From contig PCUD01000082.1 of assembly GCA_002786785.1 (NCBI GenBank), positions 8,855 through 50,681 of the forward strand: a stretch of DNA of 41,827 nucleotides. The letters are read 5' to 3'. This stretch comes from Ignavibacteriales bacterium CG18_big_fil_WC_8_21_14_2_50_31_20 (lineage in GTDB: Bacteria > Bacteroidota > Ignavibacteria > Ignavibacteriales > Melioribacteraceae). Positions 16,621 to 22,881 of this stretch are shown one piece after another; position 1 is the stretch's first letter, and the number at the start of each line of letters is the position of its first letter. Position numbers and translations under genes: made by a program. Below the pieces are notes generated by a model. It was not told the DNA's origin, searched no databases, and was given only the letters and a program-made list of their open reading frames with translations.

Positions 16621-18063
16621 ATGAACTCAAAATATGAAGCAGTAATTGGTCTCGAAGTACACGCACAACTTTCAACCAAATCAAAAATATTTTGTGGATG
16701 TTCCACAAAATTTGGAAGCAATCCCAATTCCAATGTTTGTCCAATTTGTCTTGGTCATCCTGGAGTTTTACCAGTTTTAAATAAAAAAGTAGTTGAGTAT
16801 GCTGCCTTAATGGGTTTTGCAACCAATTGCAAAATAAGAGAGCGTTCAATTTTTGCTCGTAAAAATTATTTTTATCCCGACTCTCCAAAAGGCTGGCAAA
16901 CAAGTCAGTTTGATGAACCAATTTGTGAAAATGGATTTTTAGATGTAACCACATCCGATGGTGTTGAACACCACTTAAACATCACTAGAATTCACATGGA
17001 AGAAGATGCTGGGAAATCAATTCATGATAAAGGCAGCGAAACATTGGTTGATTTAAACAGAACTGGAGTACCATTAATAGAAATTGTAAGCGAACCAGAT
17101 ATGCGATCTGCTGAAGAAGCGTATTTATATTTAACTAAATTAAAACAAATTTTAACATATCTAAATATTTGTGATGGAAATATGGAAGAGGGTTCGCTTC
17201 GATGCGATGCAAATGTTTCTATTCGATTAAAAAATGAAACATCACTTGGCACCAAAACAGAAGTTAAAAACATGAATTCCTTCAAAAATGTTGAAAAAGC
17301 AATCAATGTTGAAATAGCTCGCCAAATTGAAATTGTTGAAGATGGTGGACGAATAATTCAGCAAACCTTACTTTGGGATGCAGATTTAGAAGATGTTTTT
17401 CCAATGCGAAGCAAAGAAGAATCGCACGATTATCGCTACTTTCCTGAACCAGATTTAATGCCAATAGTGATAAATGAAAACTGGCGAAACGAAATTGCTG
17501 AAAATTTACCCGAACTTCCAGAAGTAAGAAAAAATAGATTTATTTCCGAGTTCAAACTTCCTGAATATGATGCTGAAATACTTACAAGCAACCGCCCGCT
17601 TGCTGATTACTATGAAAAAGTAATTACGGTTACACGTGATTACAAGTCAGCAAGCAACTGGATAATGGGCGAAGTTCTCAAAGTTTTAAAGGAAGATAAA
17701 ATAGAAATTACTGACTTCCCTCTTTCAGCAGAAAACCTTGGAAAATTAATTGAACTAATTAACAATAACACTATTTCTGGACAAATAGCAAAAGATATTT
17801 TTCCAGAAATTTTAAAAACGAATGAAGACCCATCTAAAATAGTTAGGGAGAAAAATTTAGTTCAAATTACCGACACATCCAAATTGGAAGGAATTATTAG
17901 CACAATAATTTCAAGCAACCAAGCACAAGTGCAACAATATTTAAGTGGTAAAGATTCGGTAATTGGATTTTTTGTCGGCCAAGTTATGAAAGCATCACAA
18001 GGCAAGGCAAACCCAAAGGTAGTTAATGAATTATTAAAAAAGAAATTAATTGAACAAAAATAG
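16621..18063 (+). CDS. gatB: Aspartyl/glutamyl-tRNA amidotransferase subunit B
   Basis: Kinase/amidotransferase subunit of GatCAB, which converts misacylated Glu-tRNA(Gln) and Asp-tRNA(Asn) to the correct amides. The start YEAVIGLEVHAQLSTKSKIFC is the family hallmark, and Cys residues in FCGCSTKFG and CPICLGHPG form the structural zinc site. KNYFYPDSPKGWQTSQ and the QTLLWD / SHDYRYFPEPD segments are conserved. The C-terminal YqeY-like tail ends KVVNELLKKKL. The length of 480 aa is standard. gatA and gatC are not adjacent, as is common outside Firmicutes. Confidence 0.97.
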   Translation: MNSKYEAVIGLEVHAQLSTKSKIFCGCSTKFGSNPNSNVCPICLGHPGVLPVLNKKVVEYAALMGFATNCKIRERSIFARKNYFYPDSPKGWQTSQFDEPICENGFLDVTTSDGVEHHLNITRIHMEEDAGKSIHDKGSETLVDLNRTGVPLIEIVSEPDMRSAEEAYLYLTKLKQILTYLNICDGNMEEGSLRCDANVSIRLKNETSLGTKTEVKNMNSFKNVEKAINVEIARQIEIVEDGGRIIQQTLLWDADLEDVFPMRSKEESHDYRYFPEPDLMPIVINENWRNEIAENLPELPEVRKNRFISEFKLPEYDAEILTSNRPLADYYEKVITVTRDYKSASNWIMGEVLKVLKEDKIEITDFPLSAENLGKLIELINNNTISGQIAKDIFPEILKTNEDPSKIVREKNLVQITDTSKLEGIISTIISSNQAQVQQYLSGKDSVIGFFVGQVMKASQGKANPKVVNELLKKKLIEQK

Positions 18064-18080
18064 TTAACATATTTGGATAA

Positions 18081-18101
18081 AACTTTCGTTGCAAGAAAGT
18101 T
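18081..18101 (+). terminator. Weak hairpin after gatB
   Basis: AACTTTC (18081-18087) and GAAAGTT (18095-18101) form a 7-bp stem with a 7-base loop, 17 bases after the gatB stop. No continuous T-run follows, so it may be a 3'-end processing hairpin rather than a true intrinsic terminator. Confidence 0.3.
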
Positions 18102-18193
18102 CCAATAATTGTAGTTTTAAGTGCTTTTTAAAAAATTAGAGATTCATTGCAGTTTTTCTCGTGAATCTTTTCATAAAATATTACATCAAACGA

Positions 18194-18766
18194 ATGAACG
18201 AAAACGAAATAATTGCTAAGGCCCAAAAAGGCGACAGAGCTGCACTATCAAAGTTAGTAAAAATGTACGAGCAAACTGTTTACAACTTTGCTTATAAAAT
18301 CTGTCGTGATAAAGAAAAAGCTGAACATACTATGCAAGAAACTTTTTTGAGCATGGTAAAATCAATTAATCAATTTAGTGGTAAATCGAAACTTTCAACT
18401 TGGCTTTACACAGTTGTTTCAAATCATTGTTTAATGATGGCACGAAGTAATAAAAAACATGCTTACATTTCATTGGACGATGAAAGTGCTCTTATTGACC
18501 CTAAAAATATTACCGACTGGGATATTGCTCCAGATAAGTTTGCTGAAAATAAAGAGCTCGGTGGAATTCTTGATGAAGTTATTAAAAAACTTGCTCCAGA
18601 ATATAGAGTGGTTTTTATGTTGCGCGACATACAAGGATTTTCGACGGAGGAAACTGCTGAAGCAATCGGGCTCTCAGTTCCTGCTGTTAAATCAAGGTTA
18701 CATAGAGCCAGAGCTTTTTTACGAAATGAATTAAACAGTACTTTTGGTTATGAAAAAAGATTATAA
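18194..18766 (+). CDS. ECF-type RNA polymerase sigma factor
   Basis: Sigma-70 family factor of the extracytoplasmic (group 4) type, 190 aa. Region 2 spans about residues 15-85 (EQTVYNFAYKICRDKEKAEH ... STWLYTVVSNHC). Region 4 is C-terminal (LAPEYRVVFMLRDIQGFS followed by the helix-turn-helix ETAEAIGLSVPAVKSRLHRAR). A GTG at 18161 would add 11 residues, but MNENEIIAKAQKGD from the ATG at 18194 is the normal family start. The 3' end overlaps the next gene by 17 bases, the usual arrangement with a cognate anti-sigma factor. Promoter target is unknown. Confidence 0.92.
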   Translation: MNENEIIAKAQKGDRAALSKLVKMYEQTVYNFAYKICRDKEKAEHTMQETFLSMVKSINQFSGKSKLSTWLYTVVSNHCLMMARSNKKHAYISLDDESALIDPKNITDWDIAPDKFAENKELGGILDEVIKKLAPEYRVVFMLRDIQGFSTEETAEAIGLSVPAVKSRLHRARAFLRNELNSTFGYEKRL

Positions 18767-18995
18767 AATTACATGTAAAGATGTTATGAATCACATTTGT
18801 GATACACTTGGTGAAGATCTTAATTCACCAACCTGCACAACTTTAAAATCACATCTTGATAGTTGTGAAAGTTGCCAAAAATATTATAAGTCAATTTCGC
18901 ATACTATTTTGGTTTATAAAAAAGACGAATGGGAAATTTCTTCTGATACACACAATAAATTGTTAGATTTTCTTGGACTTGAAGATTGTGATTAA
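18750..18995 (+). CDS. Small zinc-binding (ZAS/zf-HC2-type) putative anti-sigma factor
   Basis: 81 aa, soluble. The anti-sigma zinc motif H35-x3-C39-x2-C42 lies in LKSHLDSCESCQKYY, with further cysteines at 9, 17 and 29. It has no membrane helix and no sensory domain, so if it is an anti-sigma factor it senses a cytoplasmic signal; the Cys-rich zinc site makes redox or metal sensing the natural guess (inference). The ATG at 18750 is inside the sigma gene end, so translation is coupled; a TTG at 18744 would add two residues. It could also be only a stabilising partner of the sigma factor. Confidence 0.72.
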   Translation: MKKDYKITCKDVMNHICDTLGEDLNSPTCTTLKSHLDSCESCQKYYKSISHTILVYKKDEWEISSDTHNKLLDFLGLEDCD

Positions 18996-19126
18996 CAATT
19001 TTTTTTAAACTTCTTTTCAAATTGAATTTTAACCTTTTATTTGTCCTTCCAATTTTCATATCATTTTCACCTACTACCCTTTAGTAATTTATCTGCTTAA
19101 AACTATCTACAATTTTTTTACTATTA

Positions 19127-19158
19127 TTTGCATTTTGCACATATGTTCATTACTTTTG
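19127..19158 (+). promoter_or_regulatory. Bacteroidota-type promoter for the DUF134/NifX operon
   Basis: TTTG at 19127-19130 and TACTTTTG at 19151-19158 match the Bacteroidota -33 (TTTG) and -7 (TAnnTTTG) elements with 20 bases between them. Transcription would start at about 19164, leaving a short leader with AGGA at 19172-19175 before the ATG at 19183. The rest of this 187-base gap shows nothing else clear. Confidence 0.45.
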
Positions 19159-19182
19159 AAAAATAATTTTTAGGATATTTAT

Positions 19183-19617
19183 ATGTCGCGACCACAAAAA
19201 GAAAGAATCGTTCATCAGCCTCCATTGTTTACAGATTTTAAACCAGTTGGAATAAAAATGAACTTCCTTAAACAAGTTTCATTATCGTTAGATGAATATG
19301 AAGCATTTAGATTAGCCGATTATATGGGACTTTCGCACGATGAAGCGGCAAACGAAATGGAGATTTCTCGTTCAACCTTTACTCGCCTAATTGAAAAAGC
19401 AAGAAACAACATTGCTCAATTAATTGTTAATGGAAATGTTCTAAACATTGATGGCGGAAATATTCACTTTAGAAAAAATATTATTAGATGTAATAGTTGT
19501 GGGCATATGTTTAATATAAATATTGATAAATCAATTTCTAATTGTCCTGAATGTAATTCCACAAATCTTCTAAATATTGCTGGTGGATTTGGACATGGAA
19601 AATGCTGTTCAACATAA
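19183..19617 (+). CDS. DUF134 family DNA-binding protein with C-terminal zinc ribbon
   Basis: 144 aa. The DUF134 part begins MSRPQKERIV with FKPVGIKM (19-26), then a sigma-region-4-like helix-turn-helix (SLDEYEAFRLADYMGLSHDE through ISRSTFTRLIEKAR, about 34-74). A zinc ribbon follows with C103-x2-C106 and C121-x2-C124, and a Gly-rich tail ending GGFGHGKCC. DUF134 proteins are commonly encoded next to NifX/NifB-like and Mrp-like genes in anaerobes and are presumed regulators of them. As first gene of this run it is the likely operon regulator, perhaps reading out a metal or [Fe-S] status; that last point is inference. Confidence 0.85.
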   Translation: MSRPQKERIVHQPPLFTDFKPVGIKMNFLKQVSLSLDEYEAFRLADYMGLSHDEAANEMEISRSTFTRLIEKARNNIAQLIVNGNVLNIDGGNIHFRKNIIRCNSCGHMFNINIDKSISNCPECNSTNLLNIAGGFGHGKCCST

Positions 19618-19630
19618 TTGGAGTTAAATA

Positions 19631-19846
19631 ATGGATAATTTAGGTAGCAATTTAGGTTCTGGCAAAGGACTTGAAAGAGGTGGCGGTCAAGGAAGAAATA
19701 ATGGGGGTAGATTTGGTTCTGGTGGTTTTTGCGTCTGTGCTAAATGTGGTAAAAAAGTGCCTCATAAACGTGGAGTTAAATGCACAGAGCTAAAATGCCC
19801 ATCTTGCAATCATACAATGGTTAGAGAAGAATTACTAAAAAAATAG
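19631..19846 (+). CDS. Small Gly-rich, Cys-rich putative metal-binding protein
   Basis: 71 aa. A flexible Gly/Asn/Arg-rich N-terminal half (about 1-32) is joined to a zinc-ribbon-like half with C34, C36, C39, H45, C51, C56 and C59 in the pattern CxCxxCGxxxPHxxGxxC then CPxC. Similar short proteins recur next to DUF134, NifX-like and ferredoxin-ATPase genes in anaerobic bacteria and archaea, without assigned function. It starts 13 bases after the DUF134 gene. The seven ligands could hold zinc or an iron-sulfur site; the sequence alone does not decide. Confidence 0.78.
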   Translation: MDNLGSNLGSGKGLERGGGQGRNNGGRFGSGGFCVCAKCGKKVPHKRGVKCTELKCPSCNHTMVREELLKK

Positions 19847-19899
19847 AAGTATTTCAAATTACAATAATCCCATAATTTGGGAAACAAATGGAGAATAAA

Positions 19900-20286
19900 A
19901 TGGAAAAAGTACTTTATGCAGTCCCAGCAATTGGCGGAAAACTTTCGCCACATTTTGGACACAGTGAAAATTTTGTTATAGTTGAAACTGAAAACAATGT
20001 AATTACAAAACAGTATTCATTAGATCCACCAGAACATGTGCCTGGTGCATATCCAAGTTTTTTGGCAGGCAAAGGTGTAAACTTTGTTATTGCTGGTGGA
20101 ATGGGACAAAGAGCCGTTGATATTTTTACTCAAAACGGAATTACTGTGATTATAGGTGCCGACTCAATTGAGCCTAATATTCTTGTTAAAGCTCATTTGG
20201 ATAATTTATTAGAAACTGGAAATAACAGTTGCGATAGTGAACATCATGGGCACGAAGGCGACCACGAGCATCATCATCACAATTAA
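19900..20286 (+). CDS. NifX/NifB-like (dinitrogenase iron-molybdenum cofactor) family protein with His-rich tail
   Basis: 128 aa. The NifX-like fold is recognisable from VLYAVPAIGGKLSPHFGHSE and the FVIAGGMGQRAVDIF segment. The C-terminus is a metal-binding-looking tail (111-128) with one Cys and eight His. An ATG at 19888 would add MENK, but GGAG at 19890-19893 lies six bases before the ATG at 19900, so I use that one. Family members carry or transfer Fe-Mo, Mo-Cu or Fe-S clusters (NifX, NafY, ORP). No nitrogenase gene is nearby, so a nitrogenase role is unlikely. It starts a tight run with the ATPase genes (14 bases). Confidence 0.85.
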   Translation: MEKVLYAVPAIGGKLSPHFGHSENFVIVETENNVITKQYSLDPPEHVPGAYPSFLAGKGVNFVIAGGMGQRAVDIFTQNGITVIIGADSIEPNILVKAHLDNLLETGNNSCDSEHHGHEGDHEHHHHN

Positions 20287-20300
20287 TTGGAATTTTTTAT

Positions 20301-21164
20301 ATGAAAATTAGTATTGCAAGTGGAAAAGGTGGAACTGGAAAAACCACTCTTTCCACAAATTTAGCTTCATATTTGTCGCAAAATTTAGAAGTGGTTTTAA
20401 CTGATTTGGATGTTGAGGAACCAAATTCAGGACTTTTTTTTAGTGGTGAAATTGTTCACAAAGAAGACAAGTTCAAAATGATTCCCGAATGGATTGAAGA
20501 TAAATGTGATGCTTGTGGAATTTGTCAAAATGCTTGTAAATTTAACGCAGTTCTTCAATTTGGCAATTTTATTTCGGTGCTTCCAGAACTTTGCCACAGT
20601 TGCTATGCATGTTCCGAACTTTGTCCAACTGATGCTCTGCCAATGATTACTAAAAAAATGGGTGAATTAACCCATAAAAAAATGGGAAATCTGTCATTAA
20701 TTGAAAGTAGATTAACAATTGGTGAAGAACAAGCAGTTCCACTTATTAAACAGACAAATATTTATGTTAAAAAATATCTATCCTCTGCAAAAATTCATAT
20801 TTTTGATTCTCCACCAGGCACCTCGTGCCCAGTTATTGAGGCAACAAAACACGTTAATTTTGTTATTTTAATAACAGAGCCAACTCCTTTTGGACTTCAC
20901 GATTTGAAACTTGCGGTTGATACTATGCGAGAAATGAAAAAGGATTTTGGAGTTGTTATAAATAGATTTGGAATTGGCAATGATGAGGTAATTAATTATT
21001 GCATCAATAACGGAATTGAAATAATTGCCAAATTTCCAAATGATAGACGTGTTGCCGAACTTTATTCCAAAGGAGAGTTGCTTTATTTGCAAATTCCAGA
21101 ATTTGCTCACGAATTAGAGAAAGTTAAAAATTACATTTATGATTTAATTGAAGAATTTGAATAA
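20301..21164 (+). CDS. MinD/Mrp-type ATPase with two inserted [4Fe-4S] motifs (copy 1)
   Basis: 287-aa cytoplasmic P-loop ATPase. The deviant Walker A is SGKGGTGKTT (7-16), the D-containing switch is TDLDVEEPN (34-42) and a later switch is FDSPPGTSCPV. A ferredoxin-like insert carries C69-x2-C72-x2-C75-x3-C79 and C98-x2-C101-x2-C104-x3-C108, two sites for [4Fe-4S] clusters. Such ATPases occur in pairs in the ORP gene sets of sulfate reducers and other anaerobes and may couple ATP hydrolysis to cluster or cofactor handling. The next gene is a paralogue three bases away with the same Cys positions. Confidence 0.88.
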   Translation: MKISIASGKGGTGKTTLSTNLASYLSQNLEVVLTDLDVEEPNSGLFFSGEIVHKEDKFKMIPEWIEDKCDACGICQNACKFNAVLQFGNFISVLPELCHSCYACSELCPTDALPMITKKMGELTHKKMGNLSLIESRLTIGEEQAVPLIKQTNIYVKKYLSSAKIHIFDSPPGTSCPVIEATKHVNFVILITEPTPFGLHDLKLAVDTMREMKKDFGVVINRFGIGNDEVINYCINNGIEIIAKFPNDRRVAELYSKGELLYLQIPEFAHELEKVKNYIYDLIEEFE

Positions 21165-21167
21165 AAT

Positions 21168-22043
21168 ATGAAAGAAATTGTTATTATTTCGGGAAAAGGT
21201 GGAACTGGAAAAACATCTATTACAGCTTCATTTGCTTATCTTGCTGGAAATGATGTTTTAGTAGCCGATTGCGATGTAGATGCAGCTGATTTACATCTTT
21301 TACTTAAACCAGATTTTGGAAAAGAGGAAGATTTTTACAGCGGTTTAATTGCTAAAATTGACCAACAATACTGTACAAATTGTGGAAGATGTGCAAATGT
21401 TTGCCGTTTTGATGCTATTCCTTTCAAAAACAATCATTTTGTTGTAGATACAATTGATTGCGAAGGTTGTGCTTATTGTGCCAAAGTTTGCCCAACTTCG
21501 GCAATTGATTTGCTTCCTGCATACTCTGGCAAATGGTTTTCCTCCACAACTCGTTTAAACACTCCAATGATTCACGCGCATTTAGGAATTGGCTCGGATA
21601 ATTCTGGGAAATTGGTTACCAAAGTAAAAAATGAAGCTAAAACTTTAGCTGAATCCGAGAACAAAAATTACATATTAATTGATGGTTCGCCCGGAATTGG
21701 CTGCCCAGTTGTTTCTTCCCTTTCTGGGGCAAATTTTGTTGTTTTGGTTACAGAACCATCTATTTCTGGAATTCACGACTTAAAACGCATTTATGATTTA
21801 GTAAAATCATTCAAAATTAAAGCTGGATGCATTATAAACAAATTTGATATTAATGAAAAAGGAACCGATGAAATTATGGAATTCCTAAAAAATGAAAAGA
21901 TTGAGCATATTGCATCAATTCCATACAATGAAAACTTTACAAACGCTATGACAAACGCTCAGACTATTGTTGAATACGACAAAGGAGAACTAACCGAAAT
22001 TTTAACCAATAGTTGGGAAAAGATTAAAGGAATAATTGCTTAA
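21168..22043 (+). CDS. MinD/Mrp-type ATPase with two inserted [4Fe-4S] motifs (copy 2)
   Basis: 291 aa. Walker A is SGKGGTGKTS (8-17), then ADCDVDAADLH (33-43) and DGSPGIGCPV as the later switch. The eight cysteines (69, 72, 75, 79 and 98, 101, 104, 108) fall at exactly the residue numbers of copy 1. The pair therefore looks like an old tandem duplication that has diverged elsewhere, and may act as a heterodimer (inference). After the insert, WFSSTTRLNTPMIHAHLGIG is characteristic of this subgroup. It ends in an inverted repeat that separates it from the second NifX-like gene. Confidence 0.88.
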   Translation: MKEIVIISGKGGTGKTSITASFAYLAGNDVLVADCDVDAADLHLLLKPDFGKEEDFYSGLIAKIDQQYCTNCGRCANVCRFDAIPFKNNHFVVDTIDCEGCAYCAKVCPTSAIDLLPAYSGKWFSSTTRLNTPMIHAHLGIGSDNSGKLVTKVKNEAKTLAESENKNYILIDGSPGIGCPVVSSLSGANFVVLVTEPSISGIHDLKRIYDLVKSFKIKAGCIINKFDINEKGTDEIMEFLKNEKIEHIASIPYNENFTNAMTNAQTIVEYDKGELTEILTNSWEKIKGIIA

Positions 22044-22090
22044 TTGTTAAATTGTTTTATTGTTGTTGGCAATGTAACAATGTAACAATT
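22042..22090 (+). repeat. Inverted repeat built from ATTGTT/AACAAT units
   Basis: The arms 22042-22061 and 22071-22090 are complementary at 17 of 20 positions with a 9-base loop. Each arm contains the six-base unit about every eight bases (ATTGTT on the left, AACAAT on the right). The left arm starts within the stop codon of the second ATPase. No T-run follows, so this is more likely an mRNA-stability hairpin, attenuator or protein-binding site than a terminator. Confidence 0.55.
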
Positions 22091-22139
22091 GGTTAATAAT
22101 GCCAAATAAATAATTAAATTTTTAAAAAAAGGAAATTTT

Positions 22140-22478
22140 ATGAAAATTGCATTCACAAGCAATGGAAAGGATTTAGATTCAATAATTGATGCTCGTTTTG
22201 GAAGATGTGAATACATCTTAATTTATGATGATTTAAGCGAAGAAATTGAAATTATTGAAAATAACGACTCGGCAGCCGACGCACACGGAGCTGGGCCAAA
22301 AACTGCTCATAAATTATATAATTCCAATATTGATGTTTTAATTACTGGAAATGGTCCTGGTGGAAATGCAGCAAAAGTACTTGAACGTTCCAAAATGGAA
22401 ATTTATATTGGCGCTGCTAATAAACCAATAAAAGATGCTTTGGATTTATATAAAGAGAACAAATTAGAAAAATTGTAA
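22140..22478 (+). CDS. NifX-like family protein, second copy
   Basis: 112 aa, short NifX/ORP-type protein beginning MKIAFTSNGKDLDSIIDARFGRCEY. It has the VLITGNGPGGNAAKVLERS segment expected of the nucleotide-free Rossmann-like fold and lacks the His tail of the first copy. AGGA lies seven bases before the ATG. ORP-type proteins hold a Mo-Cu sulfide cluster non-covalently; the GPGG loop and the ARFGRC region are where I would expect a cofactor, but this is inference. It is probably co-transcribed with the ATPases despite the 96-base gap. Confidence 0.86.
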   Translation: MKIAFTSNGKDLDSIIDARFGRCEYILIYDDLSEEIEIIENNDSAADAHGAGPKTAHKLYNSNIDVLITGNGPGGNAAKVLERSKMEIYIGAANKPIKDALDLYKENKLEKL

Positions 22479-22511
22479 AAAAATCTGATTTGACTTCAAT
22501 AATTTATTTGC

Positions 22512-22530
22512 AAATTGGACTTCCAAATTT
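22512..22530. repeat. Small palindrome after the second NifX-like gene
   Basis: AAATTGG (22512-22518) and CCAAATTT (22523-22530) pair with one bulged base around a four-base loop. It sits in the 127-base gap before the 67-aa gene. It could be a weak transcript end or an operator; no T-run follows. Confidence 0.3.
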
Positions 22531-22605
22531 AGATTAAATAAATAGTTAAACCTCTAAATAAAAAATACTTTTTTTCGATAGTAAAAACCATATAAAGGAG
22601 ATATT

Positions 22606-22809
22606 ATGTGGATTGAAGTCTGTGATAAATTAATTAATTTTGACCATATTACAAAAGTTGAAAAAGACTTAAAAGATCATAAAATTCATTTTTATACTGA
22701 TCATGATAAGATATCTGTTGAATTTAGCAATGAGTTAGAACTTGAGCAAGTCTATTTTAATTTGTTAGAAAGAATTCAATCAAAACCTATTGATGGGTTT
22801 CGAAAATAG
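22606..22809 (+). CDS. Small conserved-looking protein of unknown function
   Basis: 67 aa with a clear AGGAG ribosome binding site seven bases before the ATG and a strong terminator after it, so expression is well supported. The sequence alternates short beta-like stretches (WIEVCDKLINFDHITKVEKD, KIHFYTDH, KISVEFS) with a final helix (ELEQVYFNLLERIQ), suggesting a small alpha/beta fold. No motif or family was recognised. It may be a separate transcription unit or the last gene of the NifX/ATPase run. Confidence 0.7.
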   Translation: MWIEVCDKLINFDHITKVEKDLKDHKIHFYTDHDKISVEFSNELELEQVYFNLLERIQSKPIDGFRK

Positions 22810-22844
22810 ATATACAATTTTTTTATAGTTATTATTTACGGTTA

Positions 22845-22880
22845 AACAGCCCTTTCAAGAATATTGAAAGGGCTGTTTTT
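22845..22880 (+). terminator. Strong intrinsic terminator
   Basis: A perfect 14-bp stem (22845-22858 with 22864-22877) with a 5-base loop, followed by TTTGTT. It ends transcription of the plus-strand 67-aa gene. The minus-strand lipid gene ends at 22882, directly beside it. The other side of the stem is not T-rich for that strand, but the hairpin may still shape its 3' end. Confidence 0.9.
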
Positions 22881-22881
22881 G

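Noticed and set aside
16523-16954. Minus-strand frame of 143 codons opposite the gatB start
   Set aside because: Antisense to the strongly conserved gatB N-terminus; no domain or ribosome binding site.
19900-22478. Nitrogenase cofactor (nif) cluster
   Set aside because: The NifX-like proteins suggest it, but nifH, nifD, nifK, nifE, nifN and a radical-SAM NifB are absent and the paired ferredoxin-ATPases fit ORP-type clusters better.
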